Both the position numbers and the translations under genes were made by a program. Source: Aspergillus flavus (taxonomy: Eukaryota; Ascomycota; Eurotiomycetes; Eurotiales; Aspergillaceae). From it: 64,000 nucleotides of DNA. Location: positions 806,001-870,000 of the forward strand of contig NC_092408.1 of assembly GCF_009017415.1 (NCBI RefSeq). The letters run 5' to 3'. This document shows, piece after piece, positions 11,145-24,183 of this stretch (within the stretch, counting starts at the first letter, position 1; the number at the start of each line of letters is the position of its first letter). A model generated the notes under the pieces. The model saw nothing but the letters and a program-made list of their open reading frames with translations, was not told where the DNA came from and did not search any database.

Positions 11145-13285
11145 ATGGCCGACGCCGTCGCAGAGGGAGTTGCCAAGCTCCAGCTCGACCCGGAGACAGG
11201 CGAGATGGTGTCTAAGGGCGAGCTCAAGAAACGAATGCAAAAGCGAGCCAAGAAGGCCTCCAAGGCGGCTGCGAAAGAGAACCAGCCAAGCAAGCCAGAG
11301 ACAAAGGCTGCTGCACCTCCTAAATCGGCCGAACCCACCCTCGATCCGGATGCTATGTTCAAGCAGGGCTTCCTCGCTGAAGTCTACAACTTGAGACCTT
11401 CGCCAAACGTCAGAACCAGATTTCCTCCCGAGCCCAATGGCTACCTCCATCTCGGCCACGCTAAGGCCATTGCGATTAACTTCGGCTTTGCGCGGTACCA
11501 CGGCGGTGTGACTATGCTTCGCTTCGACGACACGAACCCGGATGCCGAGGAGGAGAAGTACTTCCATGCGATCGAAGATATAGTTCGCTGGCTTGGTATG
11601 GTGTCCCGCATGAGTTGGATTTAGTACGCTCCGCTAATTGGTTTACTTCTCCCAGGATTTACTCCTCATGAGGTTACCTACTCGAGTGACAACTTCCAGC
11701 GCTTATATGACCTTGCCGAGAAGTTGATTCAGCAGGGCAATGCCTACGTCTGTCACTGCGGTGAGGCTGATCTTAAATTGCAACGTGGAGGTGAAGATGG
11801 CAAATCGCCACGGTTCCACTGCGCCCATGCCTCTCAGGATGTGGAAACCAACCTTACCAAATTCCGTGATATGCGTGATGGGAAATACGAGCCTCAGACA
11901 GCCTTTTTGCGGATGCGCCAGGAGCTCCTCACGAGCGGAAACCCCCAAATGTGGGATATTGTCGCCTACCGTATCCCTAAGAACCGTACCCCCCATATCC
12001 GTACTGGCACGAAGTGGTGTATCTATCCATCCTACGACTTCGCTCAGTGAGTGCTTTTTCTGGCATGAAGGTCCTTGAGATTTATGGTTACTAACTCTGG
12101 ATACAGCTGTCTCTGCGATAGTTTCGAAGGGATCACCCACAGTCTTTGCACAACAGAGTTTGTTACTGCCCGTGAGAGCTACGAATGGCTGAACAAAACG
12201 CTTGGTGTTTATGAGCCTATGCAGCGCGAATATGGTGGGTCTTTGTTACTGTAATTGACCCCGCCAAGCTCCTGCTTACGCAAATTTTTAGGCCGTTTGA
12301 ATGTTAGCGGTACTGTCATGAGTAAACGAGTTCTGAGAGAACTTGTTGAAAAGGGCCATGTGCGCGGCTGGGATGATCCTCGTCTTTATACCTTGATTGG
12401 TATTCGCCGGCGAGGTGTACCTCCTGGTGCTATCCTTTCTTTCATCAACGAGCTAGGTGTGACCACGTCACTCAGCACCATCCAGATCACACGATTCGAA
12501 CAGTCGGTTCGCCGTTATCTCGAAACATCGGTCCCTCGCCTCATGTTAGTCCTAGACCCTGTTCGCGTCGTGATTCAAGACCTCGGCGATCTAGACGGAC
12601 AAGAGCTAGTATTACCATTTTCGCCAAAGCAGCCTGAGTTTGGCTCCTATAAGTTGAAGATGACGTCGACTGTTTATATCGACCAGTCCGATTTCCGGGA
12701 AGTTTCTTCCAAGGATTTCTTCCGCCTGTCGCCAGGTCAGACCGTCGGTCTGCTCCAGGTGCCCCATCCTATCAAGGCAGTTTCTTTCTCCAAGGACCCG
12801 GCTACCGGCAAGGTAACAGAGATTCAAGCCGTCTTGGTAAAAGACGCCCCGAAGCCGAAAGCATATATCCAGTGGGTTCCGGAAGGCTCTCGCAAGGTCA
12901 CCGTTCGGATTCATAACCCGCTCTTCAAGTCCGAAAACCCCATGGCCGCGGAAGGTGGATTCCTCAACGACATCAATCCCGACAGTGAGACGGTTTACTC
13001 TGAGGCCCTTGTAAACTCTGGATTTGACGAGGTTCGCCGTCGTGCTCCTTGGCCGCAGGCTGAGGGCGAAAAGACTCAGTCTGGGCCAGAAGGTGTCCGG
13101 TTCCAAGCCATGCGCGTTGCATACTTTGTAAGCTCATCGATTCCTTTTCATATACCCGCGCAGAAACTAGTTGCTAATATCTTACTACTACATAGGCGAT
13201 GGACTCGGATAGTACTGAAGACTCAGTTGTGCTTAACCGGATCGTGGCGCTCAAGGAAGATGCCAAGAAGGAAGCCGCGAGCTAA
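11145..13285 (+). CDS. GLN4: Glutaminyl-tRNA synthetase, cytosolic
   Basis: CDS is join(11145..11595, 11656..12046, 12107..12234, 12292..13127, 13196..13285), 631 aa. It charges tRNA-Gln with glutamine. The N-terminal ~70 residues are Lys/Ala-rich and charged ([13 protein letters not shown]), an RNA-binding-like appendage. The class I signature HIGH-like motif is in [31 protein letters not shown] follows, and the KMSKS equivalent is VMSKR. The C-terminal beta-barrel anticodon-binding part includes RVVIQDL and the conserved [10 protein letters not shown]. The last 30-residue exon ([22 protein letters not shown]) matches the family end. It lacks the full yeast N-terminal domain. A conserved core gene, useful as an anchor for synteny. 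Confidence 0.95.
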
Positions 13286-13933
13286 ACGAAGCAGTATTAT
13301 GTTACCTTTTCTCAGGAGACCTGAAACAAGACGAAGTATGAGATTAGAGACAACGACAAGACATCCTGATATCCACGACTTTGTGACTCAACCAACGCCC
13401 TCCCTCACTAAAGCATCTCCGTACAGATAGATATCGAGAGCATCACCTGAGCCTGGTCAAGTCGGTCTGAATGGAAGCGGCTGAATGAACGCAGCGGGCG
13501 ACACGTAACATGGGGAACTGGAGCTTAGAACAGAGAGTACTGTATACTACTCTCAGCACACTTGTCAGGGTTATAGATAGCCGAACATGATCCGCGATAT
13601 TTGATATATCAAAAGGAGGCAACGTTATTGATTTGTCGCAATTTGGAGCCAGAATGATTCTGACGTAAATGGGCATAGTACATTTATGAACCATATTTGA
13701 CTCTTAAGTTACTCACCCTCAACAAATACTTAGACTTGTTGAATAAATAGCAAAAGTAGGCTAAGCCTAAACAACTATATTGAGGAAAATAGGTAAATCC
13801 AGTCACGCTTGGAGAGAGATGGTCACGGCTCGTGTTGGCTAGGCTGCGGAAGCTGTCCCACCCCACGTCTGCCTGCTCATCTTAAGAGCATTAATCTGCC
13901 ATACAGCAACAGTCCAGTATCTTGACGACAACC
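13286..13933. other. Intergenic region
   Basis: 648 bp between the GlnRS stop and the NLR-like gene. It holds the 3' region of the former and the promoter of the latter. No further gene or RNA is recognised. Confidence 0.5.
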
Positions 13934-16900
13934 ATGGACAACGATGATTTCGTGCTCGTGGAAAAGCAAGGTGGGTGATTGAAGTCAATGTTGTATGTAA
14001 CATCATCATCGATGTATTCAAGCTAAATGATGTTCCCCAGACGGAGAGTCAGCTCACAGCGGTGCGAACATCAGCTCTAAACCTACAACCTAAATCCCAG
14101 CTCATTCTCCATAGCGACCAGTCAGGACATTGGACAAATCAAATCCTGGTTGTCTCCTACAGAGTTCGAGACGGAGGGCAGTGAATATCAGAAACATCTG
14201 AATGCCCATGCCTCTGGGACCGGAGACTGGCTGTTCCAAACAGAGCAATACCAGGCTTGGCATGATGCGAACATCAACACATTATGGCTTCAAGGCATTC
14301 CTGGCAGTGGCAAGTCTGTCATGGCCGCCAAGTTGATTCGTACCCTCAAAGAAGAAGGTATACCGGTGACGTACTTCTTCGCTCGCCAAATCATCAAGGC
14401 AAACAGCGAACCCCGACAACTTGTTCAAGATTGCTTGTATCAGCTTCTGGATCATAGTGTTCTGCTTCAGGCGAGGCTAAAGACACTTCTAGCCCAACAC
14501 CAGGACGTGGATAACATTCCATTTCATGAGCTCTGGGATCTTTTCTTATTTGGCCTTGACACGGTGCCCAAGGTATATGTATTATTCGACGCACTAGATG
14601 AGCTTGCAATCGAGAATGACGGTTTTCTACAATTACTACAGAAGCTTGGGCAACAGAACCCGGAATCGGCCAAGTTAATAATAACTAGTCGCCCAGAAGT
14701 TCATCTCCAGACAGCGCTTAGAGGCTCCTTCCGGAACCGTATCCGTCTTACAGGGGCAATGGTGGACCAGGATATTGCTACATACATAGCTCACCGTGTA
14801 GCTAATCAGCGGGATAATCTTGCTGTGTCAGAAAATCGGTCAACTATCCAGGACAGGCTCAGCCAAAAAGCACAAGGCTTATTCCTCTATGCCCGTCTCA
14901 TGCTCGATCAGATACTTCTGCAATCTGAGCTGCCAGTGGAGAAACATCTACAACACCTCCCTAGTTCACTGGAAGAGATGTATGTCAGCATATTGCGCGA
15001 ACATTCTTCGCGTTCTGGTGCTAGCCAGCACTTTCAATGCTGGCTACTCTCCTGGGTCACACACGCATGCCGTCCACTTCGTGTCACGGAATTAGCAGCT
15101 TTGGTCAATTCTTGCTTTGATCGTAGCGGGCTAAGTAGCTCGCAGGATGCAAAGATCATGATACGTACTTCATGTGGCCCACTTTTGGAGATCTTAGATA
15201 ACGAAACCGTGCAAGTTATTCACCACACGTTTACCGAGTTCCTCTTAGACAGCAATCGCAGTACTGCGACAACTCCCATTGAAACTAGCGACTCGTTCCC
15301 CGTCATAACACCTACTTCAACTCATCGATCTCTCACTCTCTTATGTGTGGATTATCTTCTATCTGGTTGTTTCAGATCCTGGTCATTGCCTTCACGTCCG
15401 ACCAAGCCAGCAGACCATGAGGCAGACCGCAAACAGCTAATGGTCCACTTCCCATTCCTACAGTATGCATCGCAGAACCTACTCTATCATGCAGCCAAGT
15501 GTGATGCCAAAGACCTAGAGTTTATATTACAATTGGATTCTCTCTTTCAGCATGATAGACACAGCTTCGAAAGCTGGAAGGACTTCCTATTCGCAAAAGA
15601 GAACCAGACAGTCCCCGATCGCCTCCATCCACTTCATCTCGCCGCTCAGGCCGGGCTTCCGGCATATACCCAGCACCTCCTAAAGGAGCATAGGGACCCG
15701 GATCTTGCTGACTCTTGTAATCGGACGGCAGCTACTTATGCTTGTATGAATGGGCATTCGGAGACTCTAGCGGTTCTTTTAGGTTACAAAGCCTCGGTTA
15801 CCATAAACGATATTGACGGCCTAGCACCCATTCACCACGCAGCGAGGGGTAACCATGTCAAGGTCGTGCAACTCTTACTTGAGGCTGGTGCAGACCCCAT
15901 GTCTCCGAAGTCCTGTGAAGACCAAGGCCACTGGTGGTGGATACCATCTACAATAGGGAAGACGCCGGTACAATATGCGTGTGAGCTAGGTCACACAGCT
16001 TGTGTCTTAGAACTGCTACAGAACCTGGATCTCCCTTCAAAGAGCACAGTCCTTCCTCATTGGGCGTCGGCTACAGGTCAATGGAAAACTCTCGAAGCCC
16101 TTCTTCGACACCCCGTGATTCTGAAAAATTTGAACAAGAGAGACGGCTACGGCAACACAGCTTTGTTTCTAGCTGCGCGGCGCGCTAGCTCGGAGGCAGT
16201 TCGTATCCTGCTTCATTATGGTGCCGATGTGGATGGGAGATCGGTCAAATTAGACAGTTCCGAGGCCCCATCTGACTTAGATATCGCGATGAATGGAAGG
16301 GGACAGACTCCAATCCATGCTTGGACGGCCGCCGGATACAGAATTTGGAGTAGAGGGGACGTTTGCAGCATGGAGGAGTGGAAGAGAACAGGCATTTTGC
16401 TGATCGAGGCGGGTTGCGATCTTGAAGCAAAGAATGATGCCGGTCAGACTGCACTGTTTGCCTGGACTAAGCAGCACATGTGTACTCCCCGTGGATCAGA
16501 TAGAACAGAGCGATTCGTGGAAATTCTGCTTGAACATGGTGCCAATCCCTGTGCGACTGACAACAAGGGAGATACCCCCCTTCACAACCTAACAAGAGAT
16601 AACATGAACTCTAGGGTTATCAAGATGTTTGTGAAAGGTGGAGCCGATATCAACTACGGTCGGCAGGGAGACCTTGTAACCCCTCTTATTTCCGCAGCGA
16701 TCTGCCGAGGCGGCGATGTTACGCCGTTCATCGAAAACGGGGCGGACCCTAACCTGCAGGACTCCGATGGCAACACGGCACTCCATCACATTTGCACATC
16801 ATGGTCGCTTAGGTACTCCGACGTGCAGAAATGGTTGGAATTCGCAGATCCCACGGTCAAAAATAAAGCCGGAGAGACCTGCATATATAAGCTAGCGTTT

Positions 16901-19900
16901 GGAAGCGATGGCTACGAAAGAGTAAACGCTATCTCATTGTTCACGGAGAAAGGGCTAGATCTTGAATCTCGAGATCGAAGGGGAAGGACAGCCCTACTGG
17001 CTGCATGCGCAAATGCAGAGCCGCACTTCATCATCGGATTGCTGGAAAATGGTGCCAATGCAAAAGCGATAGACTTTCAACACAAGTCCTGTGAGTATAC
17101 CTGAGATATTATTGAACTTCTATCTGTCCTAATAGTCCAATTTAGGTCTTCACCTAGTTGCCCAAGTGCAACTAACGCTGCATGGGAACGGAGAGCAAGA
17201 CTTGAATACAACGCTGAGAGTTATGAAGTTACTCATTGAAAAAGGAGTTGACATCAATGGGATCGACTTGGATGGAAACACTCCATTTCATGACGCGGCC
17301 GTATCAAGCGGTGATTTCCTCCCCGTGCGAACTAGGCTCGAGGTGATTCTTGGACTGGGCGGGCTTGCAAACACAACAGACCATCGTGGGCAAACAGTTC
17401 TACACAAGGTAGCCAGTCTTCCTAACCCGAGCACCTGTGACCAGATAGACTTCCTCTTGCAACCCAGTCTAGGCCTAGATGTCAATGCACGAGACAATAA
17501 AGGCCTTGCGCCTATCCATTGTGCTTCTTCAAACTCAGGGATTATCACATGGCGACTTATACAGGCAGGGGCAGATATGCAGGCTCTATCACATGACGGT
17601 CGAACTCCACTACACTTCGCGGCCGCCGCGGCGCAAAGCAATGTCGTGGGCCTACTGTGTAAACTATATAAGGAAAGTTCCTTGTCATTAAACCAAAGGG
17701 ATGAGCACGGTTACACTCCTCTGCACTACGCAGCTAATTCAGGGAATTCTGAATGTGTCTATCACCTGTTGCAGGTTGGAGCAAATCTTAACATCACAGA
17801 CTGCCATGGAAGGACCCCGCTACACATGGCTGCAGAGCATAAAGTCGATGTTGCGGCACTAAGGAAGCAGCGTAAACATAGCGGGGAAGAATGGTGGACA
17901 CGAATTATTGATGGATCCAACACATTGGGACCTTTTATACACCCGCTACTGCAAAGCCGGAGAGGTGATGCCTATTGGAATCTCAGCTTCGCTATCGAGC
18001 GTGAAAGCGAAGCATATATGATGCAGGATATTGTCCAGTTACTGCTGTCTGCAGGCGCCGACTTCAATATGCGAGATAGCTCTGGTCAAACTGCCTGCGA
18101 TGTCGCTTTACATCTAGGTCACGAAGAGGTATGGAATGTGCTCTCATGTCGCAGGGAGCAGCGTGAAAACAGAGCCTTAATGGGTCAACTGTGTTCTTTA
18201 AAGAGTATGCATGCTGAGGAGATCGTTCAAACTCTAAGTCTAGAAAGGTCGGATGCCTATAGCCTTCTTCAGACGGCTATATCGCTGAGAAACCAGACTA
18301 TATTGGACGCTCTATTAGGTGCTGGAGTGGACTTGATGATAAAGGGCCCTGACGGGCTGACCTCGGTACATTACGTTGTGCACTGGGGCCTCTTAACCAC
18401 GATGAAGACTATGGCACCGTATGTGAAGGACATTAATGCTTTCTCTCCCCCGTTGCTCCACACTGCAGCGACTCAAGAATTGTCCAACTTGCAGATGATA
18501 GATTTGTTGATCGAACTGGGTATCGATGTCAATGCTTCATATCAGGATCCCTTCGATGAGGATGCCAACGCAAGCACGGACAGACCAGGCCCACCAGCCC
18601 CAGAATACACGGCAACACATATTCTCGCAGCGGGCGGGCAGTGGTGGAACATCGCAGCGCTTGAGACTCTCTGCAACGCAGGAGCAGACCTTGAAATCAC
18701 AGACTCGAAGGGAAACACCGTCCTACAGTGCGCGCTTGCCGGCGAAAGCCAAGGTCCAGGTAGACATGGCTTCTGGAGAGATGAGACATTTGAGGTGGTT
18801 CTAAGGCATGGCGCGAATATCAACAAGCTGTCGCCCAGCAACGAGTCCACGCCTCTTCTCGTGGCTTTAAAAACCAAACGAGGTTGTAAACTCGTCCAGA
18901 GACTCCTTGACCACGGCGCCGATATAAATCTGGGCCCCGTACCTGCCTTATTTGTTGCCATAGAAAGTCGCGATTGTGAAGCTATAGCCATGATCCTGGA
19001 CGCTGGTGCGGATGTCAATGCGGTATACTATCCAAAGAGACGATATGGGGCGACTCCCGAGGTGGTAACACCCCTCCTAGCTGCGGCCATGGAACCAAGA
19101 GAAGTTGGAGAGGCGATTATGGTCCTCCTCCTGCAGCGGGGAGCAGACCCGTTATTAGAGCTTGAGGATAGCAACAGTACAGTCTTCCATCAGATCGCCC
19201 ACTATCATGGCCGCATTGGGCCCATTTTAAGATCTATGCCTGATGTTCTCGACGTCACAAACCGCAGCGGCCTTACCCCATTGCTGAGTGTTTGCTCCTC
19301 TGTCGATGGATATTATACAGGCGAAGAGTCGACATCAATTGAACTAATACATGCCGGCGCAAATATCAACGTCACGGACAAGGACGGCTCAACTCCTCTC
19401 CACCTTGCCTGTCGTTCCGGCAAATGCGCAACCGTCGCCCTGTTATTGGAAAAGGGTGCATCCTGTTCCGCAACCAACAACACCGGTCTGCTCCCTCTCT
19501 ACTACGCTCTTAGCTACGCGAATGGCGACAACGAAAGATTTGAAATGACCAGGGCATTGCTTGACGCTGGTGCAAATCCCCTCATAACAGGTCCGAACGG
19601 CGAAACAGCACTACACATTCTCGCCCCACTTCTAGTATATATTAGCTCCTCCTATGACCACCGATCAAAAGAAGAGATATACCGCCAGGCTGTGTTCGAA
19701 GATCTATACAATCGCTTCGTAGAATCTGGCTGCGATGTCAACGCCCGTGACGCCCATGGAAACACACCTTTGTTTCCGTTTGTTCGGACAGTCCAGAAGC
19801 GAGACGAATATGGCATGGGCTCACCGCCTGCAGAAGACGATGTCCGCCAGATGTTCCAAGCTCATGATATATTTGTGGTTAATGATAATGGGGATACGTT

Positions 19901-20093
19901 GCTACATGCTATCGCAGCGCGGGAAGATACACCTGAGAGCGAGAGTGAGCCCGATGGCGTGTGGTTGTTCGAGGAGTTGATGGCGCGTGGCTTGGATGCT
20001 AAGAAGGAGAATAAGCAAGGGCTGACTGCTTTGGATGTGGCTGCAGCTCGTGGGATGCAGGGGATCATGAGGTTGTTTGAGAAGGAGGGGTAG
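13934..20093 (+). CDS. NACHT-ankyrin repeat protein (fungal NLR-like)
   Basis: CDS is join(13934..13970, 14041..14061, 14115..17090, 17146..20093), 1993 aa; the two tiny 5' exons are inferred from splice signals. A short N-terminus leads into the typical pre-NACHT segment WLSP...EYQKHLNAHASGTGDWL. The NACHT P-loop is GIPGSGKS (residues 80-87) and Walker B is VLFDALDEL (Asp178 and Asp181), followed by IITSRPE. From about residue 520 to the C-terminus there are more than twenty ankyrin-type repeats (for example DGLAPIHHAARGNHVKVVQLLLEAGAD), degenerate rather than near-identical. In fungi such proteins are thought to act as intracellular receptors in heterokaryon incompatibility or xenorecognition. 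No N-terminal effector domain (HET, PNP, patatin, Goodbye) is visible, so the effector may be encoded elsewhere or absent. Confidence 0.9.
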
Positions 20094-20717
20094 ACAAGTA
20101 TATCCTAAGGGCCATGGTCGGGTGGAGGAACGCTTTTGAGGCTGTGGTCTAATCAAACTGCATAATAACACGGACAGAGTACATGCATAGGTACCGGATA
20201 TGGGATTATAAGTGAGAATTATTACTCTCTACTCGCGAAATCCGGGCTCAAGTGCTGTCTTGGTCTAGTTTGTGAAGACACGGCAGAGTAATTTAAATAT
20301 AAACTAAGGCGCCCTCCGTGGGTTAGGGTTAGCGTCACGGACCACTGGCATACAACTGCAGGATCAGCGATGCCAACGGTTATGACGGCAATAAATAGAT
20401 ATCCCAGATTCCATCGACCGGTCATATTAAAGTAAGTACCAAGCATAGCCCAAGAGTCTCCACCTCAAGCCCTACTTTGGACCCCAAACACAGCCCCTCC
20501 CAACAACACACTGCAAGGCTGCCGACACGTCAAACGTTCATTGGGTTTTAGATTCTGCCACTAGGATGCTAGCACGAGAACTAAGATATCCCGTGTCATG
20601 CAGGTCATACTACCAGTTTTATTTAGTATAGAGCACAGCCTGAATACGAGATGAGAGGAGGTGAATACTCTCCTCCGCCGTGCTGGCGGATTACTCCACA
20701 TCCACAATTTTAGCAAT
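20094..20717. other. Intergenic region
   Basis: 624 bp between the NLR-like gene and the DUF3176-type gene. Nothing recognised beyond a presumed terminator and promoter. Confidence 0.5.
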
Positions 20718-22773
20718 ATGCCTCCAGACCGGCAGAATGAGACCTCACGATCAGACTCGCCTATCTCAAGTGTCCATTCCCACGAACACATATCGCAGAG
20801 CCAAGATCATATTTTATATGCAGATGGGCTGCGGCTGACGTTTCATCCACCGGTACCACCAACTCAGAAGCCCTCCCCCGAGATAAGAGAGAAAAGCAAC
20901 CAAAGAAGAAACTCCAGACGATCGATATGGACGCTGAACTCGGACTGGTACGTTTGGGAAGTGCCGGCTGTGATCCTATCAGCTGCAACGCTCATCGCTA
21001 TCATCGTCATACTCGCCAAGTTTGATCAGCAGCCGCAACCGACCTGGAAGCATGTATCGCTGAACTCGGTCATCTCTTGGCTGAGCACGATCTCTAAGGG
21101 ATGTGTCTTGTACGCGATCAGCGAGGCCCTGGGCCAGTTGAAGTGGGTGTGGTTCGCGCAGGAGGCTCGACCTATGCCGAATCTCCGGACGTTCGATTCG
21201 GCTAGTCGGAGGTTCTATGGAAGTGGGGAGCTGATATGGACGTTGCGCTTTCGGTGAGTTGATAGACACACTGTTCTGTTTCTCCTGTATCTGACACTAC
21301 TGGGCTTTGCCCTGTGTACAGTCACTTCGCAGTTTGGGGTAGTTTGGCTGTGATTCTAGCGCTGGCGTTTGAACCCTTCACGCAGAATCTCATTCATTAC
21401 TTTCCGAACTCAGTTGTAGACTCTTCGCAAAGAGCCTTCCTGGCAAATAGTACATACTACAACACCACCGGGCCACCATTACAGAACCACGCCAGTAAGA
21501 TAGCTCCCATACTTTGCAAATAAACTATAACTAACACAAAACACCAGTCGTCTGGGTCGACCCATCTCTCAAAGCAAATGTCTACAACTCACTTTTCAAC
21601 AACGACCAGTCCAAGCCATGGGCGACCCCCAAATACATCTGCAACACAAGCAACTGCACCTGGGGCCCAACAGCGGCCATCGAAGTCCGCGCGCGCTGCT
21701 CCAACGTCACAGATTTCCTCAACACAACCTGCACCACCGTCACGAACAATCCCTCCGGCTACGACGGAACCACCAACTGCACAGCAACCCTCCCACTCGC
21801 AAACACAACAGCATGGTTCCTCTCCGGCATGGACGTCCTGCAACCCCTATCCATCGCAACCGTCCACGCCTCCACCGCCCTAATCTACAAAAACGCCACC
21901 CTCCCCCCAATCCAAATGGTCTCGCCCACCAATCTATCCATGAACACCATGTTCACCGAAAACATAACAAAATGGCACGCAACAGAATGTTCCATCCAAC
22001 CGATAATCCACAGTTTCAACGCCACAGTCACCAACAACATCTACAACGAGACCACAATCGCAACCTGGGAAACCAGCTGGGCAACCTGGGACCAGGACCT
22101 CAACATATCCGACTCCGAACTCCAGAAGATCCCAGCAGGAATGTACTTCAACCCACCCTGGGGTCTAGAACAAGGCATCACCCCAAACACAAGCTTCATG
22201 TTCTCCGATCTCGCCGCTTCCTCTCTCGATACTTTCTTCCAGGATCTGTTCACGGGTGTCTGGTTCATGCGGTCTATGTATAGTTCTTCGTTTATCCCGA
22301 GTTCGTTGAATATGTACGCAGCCCCGGATTTCATCCAGGCCATGGCGATTGGGAATATCACCGGTTGTGATGTGGGGAGTATGGATAAGTTGCAATGTGC
22401 CATGGAGAATGTGGCTGCGGCGGTGACAAAGTCGTTTCGTGATTCGGTTTTCATTGCGGATTCGGATCCTGTGAGTGCCTCTATGGCGGTTGGAAGGGCT
22501 ATGGCTAGTGTGATTTATGTGGAGGTGAGGTGGCAGTGGATTGTGCTGCCGGGGTTGGTGTGGGTGCTTGGTGCCGTGACTTTGGTTGGGAGTATGTGGA
22601 AGAGTCGGGGGGTGAGGGCTCCGAAGTGGAGGAATGATCCTGTTCCTTTGTTGTTCTTGTTTCGGGGTCGAGGGGAGGATGCTGTTGGTGTGGCTGAGAG
22701 AGAGGTCGAGGAGAAGGCTGAGGGTTTGAGGGTTAGGTTGTATGAGAGTAATGGGAGGATGGCTTTGGGGTGA
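20718..22773 (+). CDS. DUF3176-type integral membrane protein
   Basis: CDS is join(20718..21253, 21322..21494, 21548..22773), 644 aa. A hydrophilic N-terminal ~75 residues is followed by WYVWEVPAVILSAATLIAIIVILAKFD (TM1) and SWLSTISKGCVLYAISEALGQLKWVWF, the defining DUF3176 block, then TM3 (FAVWGSLAVILALAFEP). A long extracytoplasmic region rich in N-glycosylation sequons (many NxT/NxS, for example NTTG, NNTSNCTW, NVT, NATL) follows, and a final TM (WQWIVLPGLVWVLGAVTLVG) precedes a basic cytoplasmic tail. This order is typical of a widespread fungal family of unknown function. The two introns restore the family sequence exactly. Confidence 0.85.
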
Positions 22774-24183
22774 TCTGTGGGATTCCATCTTGTTCCGTAT
22801 CTTGGTTTTGAAGTGTTTATGGAGGTAGTTTGGTGAATGTAATGAGATACCCTAATGCAGGATATGCCGGCAGATGTCTTTCAATTAGATTCTATGTCGA
22901 GTATAGTACATGCAGTGGACATGTTGCCAGCAGGTCATCAAGCATATAATCTCCTCAAATCAGACTTAACAGTATCCGACGAAGTGAAACTACAGTGTCC
23001 CACCCCTTCCACACTTCCCTCGGAACAATCCAACGGTGCAAATGTCTCCCCCAACATCACCAGCCCCAGAGCAGCAGTGTCGATCTCATCCCCAAGATTT
23101 TGTAAAGGCCGGGGGGGTTCTATATATTGTAAATATTGTTTTGCACTTTCCCTCCGCCCTTCAACTTACCCGTTTATTGGGTGGCAGAATACTAAGGTCT
23201 AAAGGGACTAATAAGAGATAGATATTCCGGGTGGTGGGAGATAGTAAAACAGACCTAATACAATATCACCGAGATCCACTGGCCAGAGACGTGACATAGG
23301 GCACGTTTACCTGTTACGGCAAGGATTGTCGTAGCATCGGCTGTTGAGCTATTAACCGGTATAGTGAGACTAGTTTCCTCATATATATAACCAGGGGTAG
23401 GGCTGACGAGCACTTAGTCATATACAGGTTGACCTGTCAAGTAAGGAGATGGCATAATCTGATACGGTTTCTCTGGATACAGCTACATGAGACTCATGAT
23501 CCCTGTTTACTCTATTCTCTACAAATATAGATGCGAATATAGATATACACCCCCTTTCGGTATGTACAAACACCCCTTCCGCAAATCCTCATCACCCACA
23601 CGTCGCAGAATAAAGTTCATCTGAAACAGGACCATCTTTGGGTCTATGCTTTCTTTTGATCCTTCTGGTCTCCGCAGTCTAAGCGACGATCTGGGATGAT
23701 GTGGGGATTGTTTCAGGGTGAGATTGAGGGTGAGATTTAACAAGGGGGTGGATGTTTATTTGCTTATTTCCTCAGAATTGAAGATCTATAGTTGCGATTC
23801 TGTCTCATCTGGTAAGATGCTTACTTTGGTCCGCACACGAACCACGTCGCGAACATGATTGGTCGTGGTTCAGCTTGAGGTTCTGGTTCTGGTTCCGGGA
23901 CGGGCAGATGGTTCCTGAACCAAGAGTGGTATTACATTGCTAGTAGGAAAATAAACGGTCTAGAGACAATTTCATTCTGATCACGGCGAATCCCGTAGTA
24001 GTTCCTGAATGATTGATAGACCTATAATCGATCCAAAAGCATAGCGGATCATAGATACACGAAAAGTAAGATAACATAGCTTCTATAACATGGTCAATTG
24101 ACCCAAACATGCTCGTACGCCAATAGTCGCCAATCAGGACCCAGACTGAAACGGAAAACAAGAGAGAAAAGCATGCACGAAAC
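22774..24183. other. Convergent 3' intergenic region
   Basis: 1.4 kb between the convergent DUF3176-type gene and opy2. Short ORFs here (for example on the plus strand near 22855-23202) have no family resemblance. Nothing else recognised. Confidence 0.5.

Noticed and set aside
21618..22788. Long ORFs in other frames (plus 21618-22283, minus 22165-22788)
   Set aside because: They overlap the DUF3176-type exon; His/Arg/Pro-rich shadow translations.
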